Source: an uncultured Clostridia bacterium
GTDB taxonomy: Bacteria; Bacillota; Clostridia; TANB77; CAG-508
Assembly: GCA_944391745.1 (NCBI GenBank)
Contig: CALXUS010000017.1
Span: 1-43,796 of the forward strand
Reading direction: 5' to 3'
Length of the DNA stretch: 43,796 bases
Numbering within the stretch: position 1 is the first letter of the stretch; every line of letters starts with the position of its first letter. The notes under the pieces are model-generated. The model saw nothing but the letters and a program-made list of their open reading frames with translations, had not been told where the DNA came from and ran no database searches. Made by a program: the position numbers and the translations under genes. Below, piece by piece: positions 7,508-15,744 of the stretch.

Positions 7508-8815
7508 TTATTGTAAATTATTCATATAATTTATAAATTCATTGAGATTTAATGGTTTAGCATAATAATAACCTTGTACCATGTCACACCCCATCTTTTT
7601 TAAAAATTCTACTTGTTCTTTTTTCTCTACTCCTTCTGCAACTGTTTTTATATTTAGGTCTTTAGACATTTCTATAATATATTTTATTATACTATTAGTC
7701 TCTAATTTGTCTATAAAAGATTTATCTATTTTTAATGTATCAATGTTTAATTCTTGCAACATACTAAGAGATGAATACCCTGTACCAAAATCATCTAGAG
7801 CTATTTTAAATCCTTTATTTTTTAGATTTTCTATTATTTTAGCTAAGTTGATTCCTTTATATTCTGATGCGCTTTCCGTTATTTCTAGTTCTATAATATT
7901 TATTGGTACATTTGTTTGTTTTATTATTTTTATATATTCTTCAATAAAATTTTCATAAGCAAAATGTTCTTTTGAAATATTTATTGAAAAATTAATAGTA
8001 TAAGTTGTTTTTATTTTTTCATTTATTATTTTTATATCCTTACATACTTGTTTAAAAATGTATTTATCTAATTTTATTATAAATCTATTTTTTTCAAATA
8101 ATGGAATAAATTTTGATGGGGATATATATATTCCATTTCTATACCATCTTACCAAAGCTTCACAAGATGAAACTTTATTTGTTTTTAATTCAATTTTAGG
8201 TTGATACACAATTTTGAATTCTTGATTTTGAATTGCTGATTCCATTATTTCTTCAATTTTGTGTTCCTCTATTATATTATCTTCATTTGTTTTATCATAT
8301 ATTTTATATTTAGTATTATAATCGCCTATTATCTCATCATGAGCTGTTAATGCCTTATCTAAAGCTGTTAATATATCGTCTTTTAAACCTATTTTATATA
8401 TCCCTATAATTGGATAAATATTATATAATTTATTTTCGATTTCAACTTGTCTTAAGTTCTTGAAAATTTTTTTTGCAATTGTTTCTATATTTTCGTTTGT
8501 TTCTAATAAAATGGCAAATACATCATTATTAAATCTACTTAATATTTTTACTAAATTTCCAATTATATTGTTTATTTTTATACTTAATTGTTTAATTAAT
8601 TTTTTTCCTTCTTCATGTCCATAATATTGATTAAATGTTCTAAATTTCTCTATATCTATTATAAAAATATATTTGGGAGATTTATCCTTTTTTTCTATTA
8701 TTTTAGAACCTTCTTTGCAAAAGTATTTATAATTTCCTAAATTAGTTAGTGTATCTTTATATATTAAATCATATAGTGATAATTTATTTTTGAGATTAAT
8801 TTTATATTTTTTCAT
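7508..8815 (-). CDS. c-di-GMP phosphodiesterase with degenerate GGDEF and intact EAL domain
   Basis: A 435-aa soluble protein. The N-terminal half (about 15-165) has the diguanylate-cyclase fold starting with TLTNLGNYKYF, but the signature GGDEF is replaced by FNNDV, so cyclase activity is unlikely and a regulatory or GTP-sensing role is more plausible. The C-terminal EAL domain (about 190-430) keeps the catalytic set: CEALVRW, ELEITES, DDFGTGYSSL, KIDKSFI, AEGVE and the closing QGYYYAKPL. It should hydrolyse c-di-GMP to pGpG. No membrane or sensory domain is present. AAGGA lies upstream of the start. It is divergent from the surface-protein gene at 8955. Confidence 0.9.
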   Translation of the reverse strand: MKKYKINLKNKLSLYDLIYKDTLTNLGNYKYFCKEGSKIIEKKDKSPKYIFIIDIEKFRTFNQYYGHEEGKKLIKQLSIKINNIIGNLVKILSRFNNDVFAILLETNENIETIAKKIFKNLRQVEIENKLYNIYPIIGIYKIGLKDDILTALDKALTAHDEIIGDYNTKYKIYDKTNEDNIIEEHKIEEIMESAIQNQEFKIVYQPKIELKTNKVSSCEALVRWYRNGIYISPSKFIPLFEKNRFIIKLDKYIFKQVCKDIKIINEKIKTTYTINFSINISKEHFAYENFIEEYIKIIKQTNVPINIIELEITESASEYKGINLAKIIENLKNKGFKIALDDFGTGYSSLSMLQELNIDTLKIDKSFIDKLETNSIIKYIIEMSKDLNIKTVAEGVEKKEQVEFLKKMGCDMVQGYYYAKPLNLNEFINYMNNLQ

Positions 8816-8954
8816 ATTATTTAATTCCTTTTTATTATATATAACTTATTATTGTTTAAATTTAACATTTTTATGTCTTTTTTAAAAAAGTATAGACTTT
8901 TTTTCTTTTATATATTATTATAGTAGTGTTAAATTAACTTTAGGAGGATTGATT

Positions 8955-9398
8955 ATGTTAAACATAAAAAGATTTATTGTTGTATTTTTTATCACTTGCT
9001 TAGTTTGTACAAGTGTTGTTCTTGCTTCAGATATTAATATGAATTTAACAACAGGTAATTCTAATACAAATAATGAAACTTCTAATACCGCTACTACAAA
9101 TGAAGAAGGTAATAATGCTTCTAATAACAATACTACTAATAATGCTGTAACAAATTCTTCAACAAATACAAATACTAATAATACAAATAATACTTATGTT
9201 TATGAAGCAAATATGAATAATGTAAATACTATTAATACAGAAGCGGAAACTAATGCTAATGTTCAAAGTGTTAACAATATAAATGATGTTGAAAGTTCAT
9301 CTTTACAAATTAATCAAATTTTAAACATTTTTTTAATTGCAATTGGATTAATTCTTGTATTACTTTCTATAGCAATTTTAATTAGATTAAGAAAATAA
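8955..9398 (+). CDS. Small exported Asn/Thr-rich protein with C-terminal membrane anchor
   Basis: A 147-aa protein. A signal peptide (hydrophobic core about 8-24, cleavage near VLAS) precedes a low-complexity Asn/Thr/Ser linker of about 90 residues with no cysteine. A C-terminal helix (about 121-143) and the basic tail RLRK follow. No LPXTG motif is present, so anchoring is by the helix. An in-frame TTG two codons upstream falls inside the TAGGAGG ribosome site (8941-8947). ATG at 8955 has the correct spacing and is the start. It is monocistronic and closed by the hairpin at 9400-9427. The low-complexity linker resembles a surface stalk, but the function is unknown. Confidence 0.75.
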   Translation: MLNIKRFIVVFFITCLVCTSVVLASDINMNLTTGNSNTNNETSNTATTNEEGNNASNNNTTNNAVTNSSTNTNTNNTNNTYVYEANMNNVNTINTEAETNANVQSVNNINDVESSSLQINQILNIFLIAIGLILVLLSIAILIRLRK

Positions 9399-9399
9399 A

Positions 9400-9427
9400 A
9401 AAAGAGAAGTTTTAGCTTCTCTTTTTA
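9400..9427. terminator. Bidirectional terminator
   Basis: Arms 9400-9409 (AAAAGAGAAG) and 9416-9425 pair over 10 bp around a TTTTAG loop, with T's following on both strands. It separates the convergent surface-protein gene and smpB. Confidence 0.75.
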
Positions 9428-9890
9428 TTTGTTTACTTCTTTAATATATCTGTCTATTTTTCTTTGTGCCTCTTTCTTTTTTAAATCTTCCCTTTTGTCA
9501 AATAACTTTTTACCTTTTGCTATTGCTAATTCTAATTTTACAAAATTACCTTTAAAATATATTTTTGTAGGAATTAATGTATATCCTTTTAAAGTCGTCA
9601 TTCCAATTAGCTTATTTATTTCTTTTTTATTTAATAATAATTTTCTTGGCCTTAATGGATCTTTATTAAATATATTTCCATGTTCATAAGGACTTATATT
9701 CATTGAATAAACATAAATTTCTGAGTTTTTTTCAATTGTTGCATAACTATCTTTTAAATTTACTTTTCCGTGCTCTAATTGATTTTATTTCAGTACCATA
9801 TAACACAATTCCCGCTTCAATTGTTTCTATTATTTCGTAATTGTGATATGCATTGGGATTTTTAGCTATTATATTATTTTCTTGTTTCAT
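9425..9890 (-). pseudogene. smpB: SsrA-binding protein SmpB, interrupted by a one-base insertion
   Basis: SmpB delivers tmRNA to stalled ribosomes. Read from ATG at 9890, the first 40 codons give the conserved SmpB N-terminus ([19 protein letters not shown], then [11 protein letters not shown]). An extra C at 9770 (in GCA-C-GGA) then shifts the frame and translation would stop eight codons later. Skipping that base restores [20 protein letters not shown] and the rest of the protein ([26 protein letters not shown]). The full span is 466 bases, not a multiple of three. A 92-codon ORF starting at 9703 covers only the C-terminal part and lacks a good ribosome site. It may be a sequencing or assembly error, a real mutation, or frameshifting. 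The normal protein would be about 154 aa. Confidence 0.85.
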
Positions 9891-9909
9891 TTAAATTTTA
9901 ATACTCCTA

Positions 9910-10665
9910 TTATACATTATTTCCATTATATACTTCTTCTGCATTCTCTATTTGCTCAAAATAAGCATTAATACCATTGTATATTCCTTGTGCAATTTTA
10001 TCTTGATATGAATCACTTATTAATTTTTGCTTTTCTATTGTACTAGATAAAAAACCTGTTTCTACTAAACATGACGCCATTTCTGTTTTGGTTATTACTA
10101 TTAAACCAGTACTTTCTTTTATACCTAAGTCTTCTGCATTAGTTGCTGATATAACTTGATCTTGTATGTTTTGTGCAAGTAATTTACTAACTGTATCTTT
10201 TTTTGGATTATACCATGTTTCTATACCACTTGTTACTGTATCATTTTCTAAAGCATTTTGATGAATACTAACAAATATATCTGCATTATTTCTGTTTGCT
10301 ATTCTAGCTCTTTCATTTAAATACACATTAATATCATTAGATCTTGTCATTATAACCTTACTGTATTCTTTTTCAAGTAGAGTTTTCAATTTTTGTGCAA
10401 TTTGTAAGCATATAGTTTTTTCATATACGTTACCAAAAACACATCCTGGTTCTTCTTCACCGCCATGACCAGCATCTATTACTATGCATTTATTTATTTT
10501 GTTTGGTTGATTATAATTTATTGTTTCTGCTGAGTAGTTATTACTTCTTTTATTTAAGTTATTAAGAATTACTATTATAATTAATAATAGTATTATTATT
10601 GCTAAGCCAACTTTCCTTTTATTAAGCTGTTGTTTTTTCTTTCTTTTGTATCTTCTTTTACTCAT
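9910..10665 (-). CDS. Membrane-anchored N-acetylmuramoyl-L-alanine amidase (Amidase_3, CwlD-like)
   Basis: A 251-aa protein with a very basic N-terminal tail, one membrane helix (about 19-36), and an Amidase_3 domain (about 60-240) facing outward. Zinc and catalytic motifs are visible: IDAGHGG (metal His), the Glu of VYEKT, VSIHQNA (second His) and LVETGFLS (catalytic Glu). It cleaves the amide between MurNAc and L-Ala in peptidoglycan. The single-domain, SPOR-free layout resembles CwlD, which makes muramic lactam in spore cortex, but housekeeping wall turnover is equally possible from sequence alone. GGAG precedes the ATG. The promoter is at 10742-10770. smpB follows closely downstream. Confidence 0.9.
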   Translation of the reverse strand: MSKRRYKRKKKQQLNKRKVGLAIIILLLIIIVILNNLNKRSNNYSAETINYNQPNKINKCIVIDAGHGGEEEPGCVFGNVYEKTICLQIAQKLKTLLEKEYSKVIMTRSNDINVYLNERARIANRNNADIFVSIHQNALENDTVTSGIETWYNPKKDTVSKLLAQNIQDQVISATNAEDLGIKESTGLIVITKTEMASCLVETGFLSSTIEKQKLISDSYQDKIAQGIYNGINAYFEQIENAEEVYNGNNV

Positions 10666-10741
10666 TTAATATTCTCCTATATTTAAAGTAAAATATTAAT
10701 CTTGCATATCCATAATATGGTTATTCTCGTTTTCTTTATAT

Positions 10742-10770
10742 ACTTTATCACGAACTTCTATATATGTCAA
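10742..10770 (-). promoter_or_regulatory. Promoter of the amidase gene
   Basis: On the minus strand TTGACA (10770-10765), a 17-bp spacer and TAAAGT (10747-10742). The -35 touches the edge of the REP-like repeat at 10771-10855, so that insertion sits immediately upstream of the promoter. The leader also contains a near-palindrome (CCATATTATGG on the minus strand) at 10710-10720. Confidence 0.6.
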
Positions 10771-10855
10771 GGATGTTTTTGGGGACACCTTCCAAAAACA
10801 TCTTTCACTAAAATATCTAGTGAGCTGTTTTCGGAAGGTGTCCCCATTTTCAGCT
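10771..10855. repeat. REP/MITE-like compound inverted repeat, copy 1
   Basis: GGGGACACCTTCC at 10781-10793 is mirrored by GGAAGGTGTCCCC at 10833-10845. Each half is itself a hairpin (for example GATGTTTTTGG 10772-10782 with CCAAAAACATC 10792-10802), and the middle holds CACTA/TAGTG. This paired-hairpin plan resembles REP pairs mobilised by Y1 (RAYT) transposases, but no such transposase is in the window. A second, cleaner copy is at 42471-42573. Confidence 0.75.
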
Positions 10856-10862
10856 AATTTGA

Positions 10863-11273
10863 TTAATCGTCGTTATGCTCTTTCATATATTTACAAATTA
10901 ATATAACGGCTATTACAACTATTGCTATTAGTATTATCCACATCCATACATCTAAATTCATTCCTAAGAATGTATAATTTTCCGTATTAGAAACAGTATT
11001 ATCAGTATCTGTCATAGTATTTCTTACTGAATTTACTGTTGATTCTGTTGCATTTTCTATCATGTTTCCAGCACCTTGAACTGTATTTTTTGTTGCATCC
11101 CAAGTATTTTCTACAGCATTGCCTACATTATCGGTAATGTTTTCTGTAGTATTTGAAATGTCATTTCCAGCTTCTCTTACATTATTAGCCATATTTCCTG
11201 TTGCTGATACAAAATTAATGCTTGTAAATAAAACGAATAGTATAACTCCAATTGTTAAAATTGTTTTACGCAT
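10863..11273 (-). CDS. Small exported repeat-rich protein with C-terminal membrane anchor
   Basis: A 136-aa protein. A signal peptide (core about 5-19, cleavage near VSAT) precedes an Asn/Thr/Val/Ala-rich amphipathic stretch with a loose repeating N-x-V/I-x-N-A/T pattern (about 26-100), a membrane helix (about 110-129) and the charged tail KYMKEHNDD. The linker recalls LEA/YtxH-like helical repeats, but no family can be assigned. The frame is open 25 codons further upstream, yet GGGGGA four bases before ATG at 11273 fixes the start. Architecture matches the 8955 protein (signal peptide, polar linker, anchor), suggesting a related surface role. Confidence 0.7.
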   Translation of the reverse strand: MRKTILTIGVILFVLFTSINFVSATGNMANNVREAGNDISNTTENITDNVGNAVENTWDATKNTVQGAGNMIENATESTVNSVRNTMTDTDNTVSNTENYTFLGMNLDVWMWIILIAIVVIAVILICKYMKEHNDD

Positions 11274-11340
11274 AATTTCCCCCATATATAACTTTGTGAA
11301 ATTAATATTATTATTTGTCAATTTATTTTTTATATACAAA

Positions 11341-11379
11341 AAATTCATTCTAAAACTTATAAAATTTTAGAATGAATTT
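11341..11379 (-). terminator. Terminator of fba
   Basis: A perfect 15-bp stem (11341-11355 with 11365-11379, loop CTTATAAAA) lies eight bases after the fba stop codon and is followed on the minus strand by a T run. The downstream surface-protein gene therefore probably has its own promoter. Confidence 0.8.
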
Positions 11380-11386
11380 AATTATT

Positions 11387-12316
11387 TTATGCTTTATTGC
11401 TACTTCCAAATACATCTCTTATTTTATGTTTTACTGTTTCTTTTATATAATCTCTTCCAGGTCCTAAATATTTTCTAGGATCAAATTGTTCTGGAGTTTC
11501 AACAAATACTTTTCTAATTGCTGCTGTCATAGCTAATCTTAAATCTGTATCTACATTAATTTTTGAAACACCACGCTTACTTGCTTCATGTAACATTTCA
11601 TCTGGAACACCTTTTGCACCTGGCATATTTCCACCATATTTGTTACACATTTCAACGTATTCAGGGATAACTGTTGATGCTCCATGTAATACTATTGGAA
11701 CATTAGGCATAAGAGATTTTACTTTTTCAAGAATGTCAAAACGTAATTTTGCTTCTCCTTTAAATTTGTATGCTCCATGGCTTGTACCTATAGCTATAGC
11801 TAATGAATCACAACCTGTTCTTTGTACAAATTCTAATGCTTGATCTGGGTCTGTATACATTGCATCACTACTTGCTACATTAACATCATCTTCAATTCCT
11901 GCTAATTTTCCAAGTTCCGCTTCTACTACTACACCGTGTTCATGTGCGTAATCAACTACTTGTTTTGTTAATTCTATATTTTTTTCAAAATCATATTTTG
12001 AACCATCAAACATTACTGATGTATATCCATTATCTACACATAGTTTACAAGTTTCAAAATCTGGTCCATGATCTAAGTGTAGTGCTACTGGAATATCATG
12101 TTCTTCTAATCCAGCTTCAATCATCTTCTTTAAATATGGTATTCTTGCATATTTTATTGCACTTGAAGATGTTTGCAAAATAACTGGTGAATTTTCTTCA
12201 GCAGCTGCATCCATAATTCCTTGTACAAATTCCATATTATTAATATTAAATGCTCCTACTGCAAATTTTTCTGCAATAGATTTCTCAAACATATTTTTTG
12301 TTGTAACTAAAGACAT
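11387..12316 (-). CDS. fba: Class II fructose-1,6-bisphosphate aldolase
   Basis: A 309-aa zinc-dependent aldolase that splits fructose 1,6-bisphosphate into dihydroxyacetone phosphate and glyceraldehyde 3-phosphate in glycolysis. The class II motif LHLDHGPD (80-86) gives the catalytic Asp82 and zinc ligand His83. Further zinc ligands are His180 (GTSHGAYK) and His211 (LHGAS). NVDTD near 255 contributes to substrate binding. The length and motif set fit the bacterial class IIB subgroup. AAGGAGG lies upstream, a strong promoter is at 12356-12384 and a clear terminator follows. It is a monocistronic, probably highly expressed gene. Confidence 0.97.
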   Translation of the reverse strand: MSLVTTKNMFEKSIAEKFAVGAFNINNMEFVQGIMDAAAEENSPVILQTSSSAIKYARIPYLKKMIEAGLEEHDIPVALHLDHGPDFETCKLCVDNGYTSVMFDGSKYDFEKNIELTKQVVDYAHEHGVVVEAELGKLAGIEDDVNVASSDAMYTDPDQALEFVQRTGCDSLAIAIGTSHGAYKFKGEAKLRFDILEKVKSLMPNVPIVLHGASTVIPEYVEMCNKYGGNMPGAKGVPDEMLHEASKRGVSKINVDTDLRLAMTAAIRKVFVETPEQFDPRKYLGPGRDYIKETVKHKIRDVFGSSNKA

Positions 12317-12355
12317 ATATTATACCTCCTTTTATGTCTAAACTTTGATGATTAA

Positions 12356-12384
12356 ATTTTATATTTATGAGTGAGAAATGTCAA
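12356..12384 (-). promoter_or_regulatory. Promoter of fba
   Basis: On the minus strand TTGACA (12384-12379), a 17-bp spacer and TAAAAT (12361-12356), followed about 30 bases later by AAGGAGG and the fba ATG. It fits a high-level sigma-A promoter. Confidence 0.75.
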
Positions 12385-12400
12385 TAAGGTTTGCTTAAAT

Positions 12401-14557
12401 TTATAAGCAATTTAGAAGCGGCTTAGATAATTTTTCTTTATATAATATTTTTAATTTATGAAGAGGTCTTGTCATAGCAACATATAGTAATTTCATTTCT
12501 ATTGTTTTTTCTGAATTATATTTTTCTTCAGATGCATTTGAGATAATTACTCCATCAAATTCGAGACCTTTTGATAAATAACTAGGTACAATGCATATTT
12601 TCCCACTATAAGATGTTTGATTATCAGTTATATTAATTGCTTGATATTTTTTATCTATAGTATCATATAATTTCAAAGCTTCATTCTTATCTTTGGTTAT
12701 TATTGCAATTGATTTAAATCCTTTTCCTATATATTCATTAAGAGTCTTTTCAATTAAATCAATATGCTCTTTGTCAGTGTTATATTTTATATACTCTACA
12801 TTTTCACCATGTCTTATTACAGGTTTGGCTATTTGTAAATTTAAAAATTTTGTAATATTATTAGCATTATTCATAATTTCTGTAGTAGTTCTATAGCTTT
12901 TCTGTAGATTTTGTATATTACATTTATTATTAAAAGTTTCATCTGTTACAATATTCCAATTTGGAATTCCTCTATACTCATAAATTGATTGAGCTAAATC
13001 ACCAAATATACTAAATGTTGAATTTGGAAATAATTGCTTTAGCGCATAGAATGTAAATTCTCCAAAATCTTGTGCTTCATCTATTGCAACATGTTTTATT
13101 TCTTCAAATTGTTTTGAGCCATTAATTTTGTTCTTAATATATATAAGTGCTGATAAATCTTCGAATTCAATTTTTTTATTTTTAAGGTTCTTTTCAGTTA
13201 GTTCTAAGTATTCTTGGTTTATTGATTCTTCTGAATATTTATTTATTGATGTTATAAATTGCATATAAACTTTATATGTTTTAGGTATAAGATTGATTAA
13301 ATATTTATGGATTTTTGATTTTAGTCCCTTTTTTAACTCTTTTTCTACTGATTCATAATTTTCTAGTTCTTTTAATTTTAAATTGTCATCAAGGTTTTTT
13401 ATTTTATTTTTATATTGCTCTTTTATATTAGTAGATATTTCTTCAAAATTATTTTCAATCTCTTTTAAAAGTAACAATTCAGTTATATTTATTTTCTTTT
13501 CTATTGTATTATAAATATTAATTGACTTATTTAAATTTGAATATATATTTCTTATATGTTGATATGTAAATATTGTGTATCCTTTTATTTCAATATCTTT
13601 TTGTGGAATTATTGAGTTATCTATTTCTTCAATAAATTTGTCTAAAGCTTTTTTGAATTTCATTGTAACTTTGTATTTTTCAAAAGATAGTGAAGTAGGA
13701 TTTTCAATATATTTTACAAATTTCTCTTCTTCACTGATTATTTTAAATTCCTCGTTTAGATAGTCTGACGTTAATTCATCCAATGTAAGTTGATTAACAT
13801 TTTCTACGTCCAAATCTGGTAGTACACTTGAAATATAATTTATAAAGAATTTATTTGGTCCAATAACTAAATATTGATTTGGCTTTATTTGTTCTCTATT
13901 ATTATATACAAGATATGCTATTCTATGTAATGCAACAGTTGTTTTTCCACTTCCAGCTACTCCTTGAACGATTATATTTTCATTTATTGGTTTTCTAATA
14001 ATGTCATTTTGTTCTTTTTGTATTGTTGATACTATGTTTTTTAATCTGTTATTTGCACTTGATTGTAAATATGGTTTTAATAGGTCATCATTTGCAACTG
14101 TATCAACATCTTGAAAGCTCAGTAATTTTTGATTTTCAATATTGTATTGTCTTTTAAGTAACAGTTCTCCTTTACATATTCCCTCTGGTGCATTATAAGA
14201 TACATTTCCTAAATTACTATCATAATATATTGATGATATAGGTGATCTCCAGTCGACTGTTATTATATTGTTTTCCTCATCTACCACTCCTATTTTTCCA
14301 ATGTATAATTTTTCAATATTATTTTGGTTTTCTGCTCTAAAATCAATTCTTGCAAAATATGGATTATTTAATGTTTTGTGAATTTTGTGCATTTTTTCAT
14401 CGTACATTAATATAAAGTTTTCAATCATTACATCATTACCTTTATATAGTTTTTCAACAACTTTTGTTCTTTGAGTATAATACCCAATTACTTCTTTAAA
14501 TTTTTGAATTGTCTCTTGTAATTTTTCTTTTTCCTGTTTAAATTCTGTATCTTCCAT
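12401..14557 (-). CDS. helD: HelD-like superfamily 1 helicase, RNA polymerase recycling factor
   Basis: A 718-aa UvrD/Rep-like ATPase of the HelD type. The N-terminal region (about 1-70) is a long charged coiled coil, as in HelD where it reaches into the RNA polymerase secondary channel. YIGKIGVVDEE and the VDWRSPISSIYY block mark the HelD-specific module (about 90-170). Walker A GVAGSGKTT is near residue 200, DEAQDFGE is the Walker B, followed by GD.AQSIYEYRG, QKSYRTTTEI, LSKGLEFDGVII and LYVAMTRPLHKL. An internal alpha-helical insertion fills about 270-470. HelD releases RNA polymerase from DNA using ATP. The frame is open 17 codons upstream, but AGGAGGTGCGAA before ATG at 14557 sets the start. 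Confidence 0.92.
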   Translation of the reverse strand: MEDTEFKQEKEKLQETIQKFKEVIGYYTQRTKVVEKLYKGNDVMIENFILMYDEKMHKIHKTLNNPYFARIDFRAENQNNIEKLYIGKIGVVDEENNIITVDWRSPISSIYYDSNLGNVSYNAPEGICKGELLLKRQYNIENQKLLSFQDVDTVANDDLLKPYLQSSANNRLKNIVSTIQKEQNDIIRKPINENIIVQGVAGSGKTTVALHRIAYLVYNNREQIKPNQYLVIGPNKFFINYISSVLPDLDVENVNQLTLDELTSDYLNEEFKIISEEEKFVKYIENPTSLSFEKYKVTMKFKKALDKFIEEIDNSIIPQKDIEIKGYTIFTYQHIRNIYSNLNKSINIYNTIEKKINITELLLLKEIENNFEEISTNIKEQYKNKIKNLDDNLKLKELENYESVEKELKKGLKSKIHKYLINLIPKTYKVYMQFITSINKYSEESINQEYLELTEKNLKNKKIEFEDLSALIYIKNKINGSKQFEEIKHVAIDEAQDFGEFTFYALKQLFPNSTFSIFGDLAQSIYEYRGIPNWNIVTDETFNNKCNIQNLQKSYRTTTEIMNNANNITKFLNLQIAKPVIRHGENVEYIKYNTDKEHIDLIEKTLNEYIGKGFKSIAIITKDKNEALKLYDTIDKKYQAINITDNQTSYSGKICIVPSYLSKGLEFDGVIISNASEEKYNSEKTIEMKLLYVAMTRPLHKLKILYKEKLSKPLLNCL

Positions 14558-14602
14558 TTCGCACCTCCTATTAATTTTTTTATATTTTATAAAACAAAAA
14601 GA

Positions 14603-14671
14603 AAGCAAAAATAAAAGCAGAATTTTAATTATAAAATATTTTTATATAATTTTCTGCTTTTATCTTCGCTT
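14603..14671 (-). terminator. Long hairpin terminator of ldh
   Basis: The regions 14603-14632 and 14643-14671 are near-perfect complements, giving a stem approaching 30 bp with few mismatches and an A+T-rich loop, between the ldh stop and the helD ribosome site. On the minus strand it ends in a T-rich run. It probably terminates ldh. Confidence 0.65.
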
Positions 14672-14675
14672 TTTA

Positions 14676-15629
14676 TTATAAAATAACTTTATCTATATCT
14701 TCTTTCATTCCTTCAAGAATGCTATAGCTTTTATCAAATTTTTCCTGTTCTTGTTCTGATAATGTTAAGTTTAATATATCTTCTGCACCATTATGACCTA
14801 TTACTGCAGGAACTCCTATAAATAGTCCTGAATGATTATAATTGTTATCTATATATGTTGATACAGTTAATATTTCTTTATCATCATCTAATATTGTTTT
14901 TACTATTTTTGCTAATCCTAGACCTATTCCATAGTAAGTAGCTTTCTTTCTATTTATTATTTCATAAGCTGCTTGTTGTACTTCTGTATATATTTCATCT
15001 AGAATTTTTTCATCTTTACCTTTTTCTTTTAATATTTGAATTAAAGGTTTACATCCTATATAACTATGTGACCATGCAACGAAAGATGAATCACCATGTT
15101 CTCCCATTATATATGCATGAACATTTTTTGGAGATATTCCTAATCTTTCTCCTATTAAATATCTTAATCTTGAGGTATCTAGCATTGTTCCAGAACCGAT
15201 TACTTTATTTTTAGGAAATTTAGAAACTTTTTCGACTACATAAGTCATTAAATCTACTGGGTTAGTTGCTATTACGAATATTCCTTTAAATCCTGATGCA
15301 ACAACTTGTTCTGTTATATCTTTCATGATTCCGGCATTTGTTTTTGCAAGCTCTAATCTTGTTTGACCTGGCTTCTGTGCTATACCAGCAGTTATAACAA
15401 CTATATCTGCATCTTTGCACTCACTATATTCTCCAGCTTTAATTTCAATCCTACTACTTGGTGCACAAGCAATTCCGTGTGCTAAATCCATTGCTTCACC
15501 TATTGCTTTATCTTTTAATACATCAATTAGTACAAGTTCATTTACTCCTCCTTGGTTTTCTAAAGCATAAGCCATGCTCATTCCAACAAATCCTGTACCA
15601 ACTAAAACGACTTTTCTTTTTGATAACAT
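14676..15629 (-). CDS. ldh: L-lactate dehydrogenase
   Basis: A 317-aa NAD-dependent enzyme reducing pyruvate to L-lactate, which regenerates NAD+ for glycolysis. The nucleotide-binding loop GTGFVGMS starts at residue 11, and the following strand ends in LVLID, fitting NAD. Substrate specificity residue Gln85 (AGIAQKPGQTR) indicates lactate rather than malate dehydrogenase. The catalytic pair is Asp151 (GTMLDTSRLR) and His178 (GEHGDSS). GGAGG precedes the ATG. The upstream region has a TATAAT box followed by an unusual G+C-rich near-palindrome (15679-15688). With fba and pfkA in the same window it points to homolactic fermentation. Confidence 0.96.
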   Translation of the reverse strand: MLSKRKVVLVGTGFVGMSMAYALENQGGVNELVLIDVLKDKAIGEAMDLAHGIACAPSSRIEIKAGEYSECKDADIVVITAGIAQKPGQTRLELAKTNAGIMKDITEQVVASGFKGIFVIATNPVDLMTYVVEKVSKFPKNKVIGSGTMLDTSRLRYLIGERLGISPKNVHAYIMGEHGDSSFVAWSHSYIGCKPLIQILKEKGKDEKILDEIYTEVQQAAYEIINRKKATYYGIGLGLAKIVKTILDDDKEILTVSTYIDNNYNHSGLFIGVPAVIGHNGAEDILNLTLSEQEQEKFDKSYSILEGMKEDIDKVIL

Positions 15630-15678
15630 AATATTACCTCCATTTTTATAATATTATTGGCATTTTTGTTAGTTAATA

Positions 15679-15697
15679 TTCGCGCCAAATTATTATA
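15679..15697 (-). promoter_or_regulatory. ldh promoter -10 and adjacent G+C-rich near-palindrome
   Basis: On the minus strand TATAAT (15697-15692) is followed three bases later by TTGGCGCGAA (15688-15679), palindromic except for one symmetric pair. A weak -35 (TTTATT) lies 17 bp before the -10. The placement over the start site would suit a repressor operator. A TTGTTA half-site lies beside it (15667-15672), but no full Rex-type palindrome is present. Confidence 0.4.
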
Positions 15698-15744
15698 TCA
15701 TAAGTTTTATGGAAAATAAAGTATATATTTATAAAAAAATTAAA

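Noticed and set aside
8949..8957. TTG start at 8949 for the small surface protein
   Set aside because: It lies two bases after the AGGAGG site. The ATG at 8955 has proper spacing.
9425..9703. 92-codon ORF taken as a complete short SmpB
   Set aside because: The missing SmpB N-terminus is present just upstream in another frame, so the short ORF is the C-terminal part of a frameshifted gene.
10740..10860. CRISPR or phage attachment site
   Set aside because: There are only two mirrored arms, no regularly spaced direct repeats, and no integrase or cas gene anywhere in the window.
12391..12410. TTGCTTA/TAAGCAA hairpin at the helD stop codon as terminator
   Set aside because: The stem is only 7 bp and no T run follows on the minus strand. 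The evidence is too weak for a separate entry.
15665..15690. Rex-type redox operator at ldh
   Set aside because: Only one TTGTTA half-site is present. The symmetric second half of TTGTTAAnnnnTTAACAA is missing.
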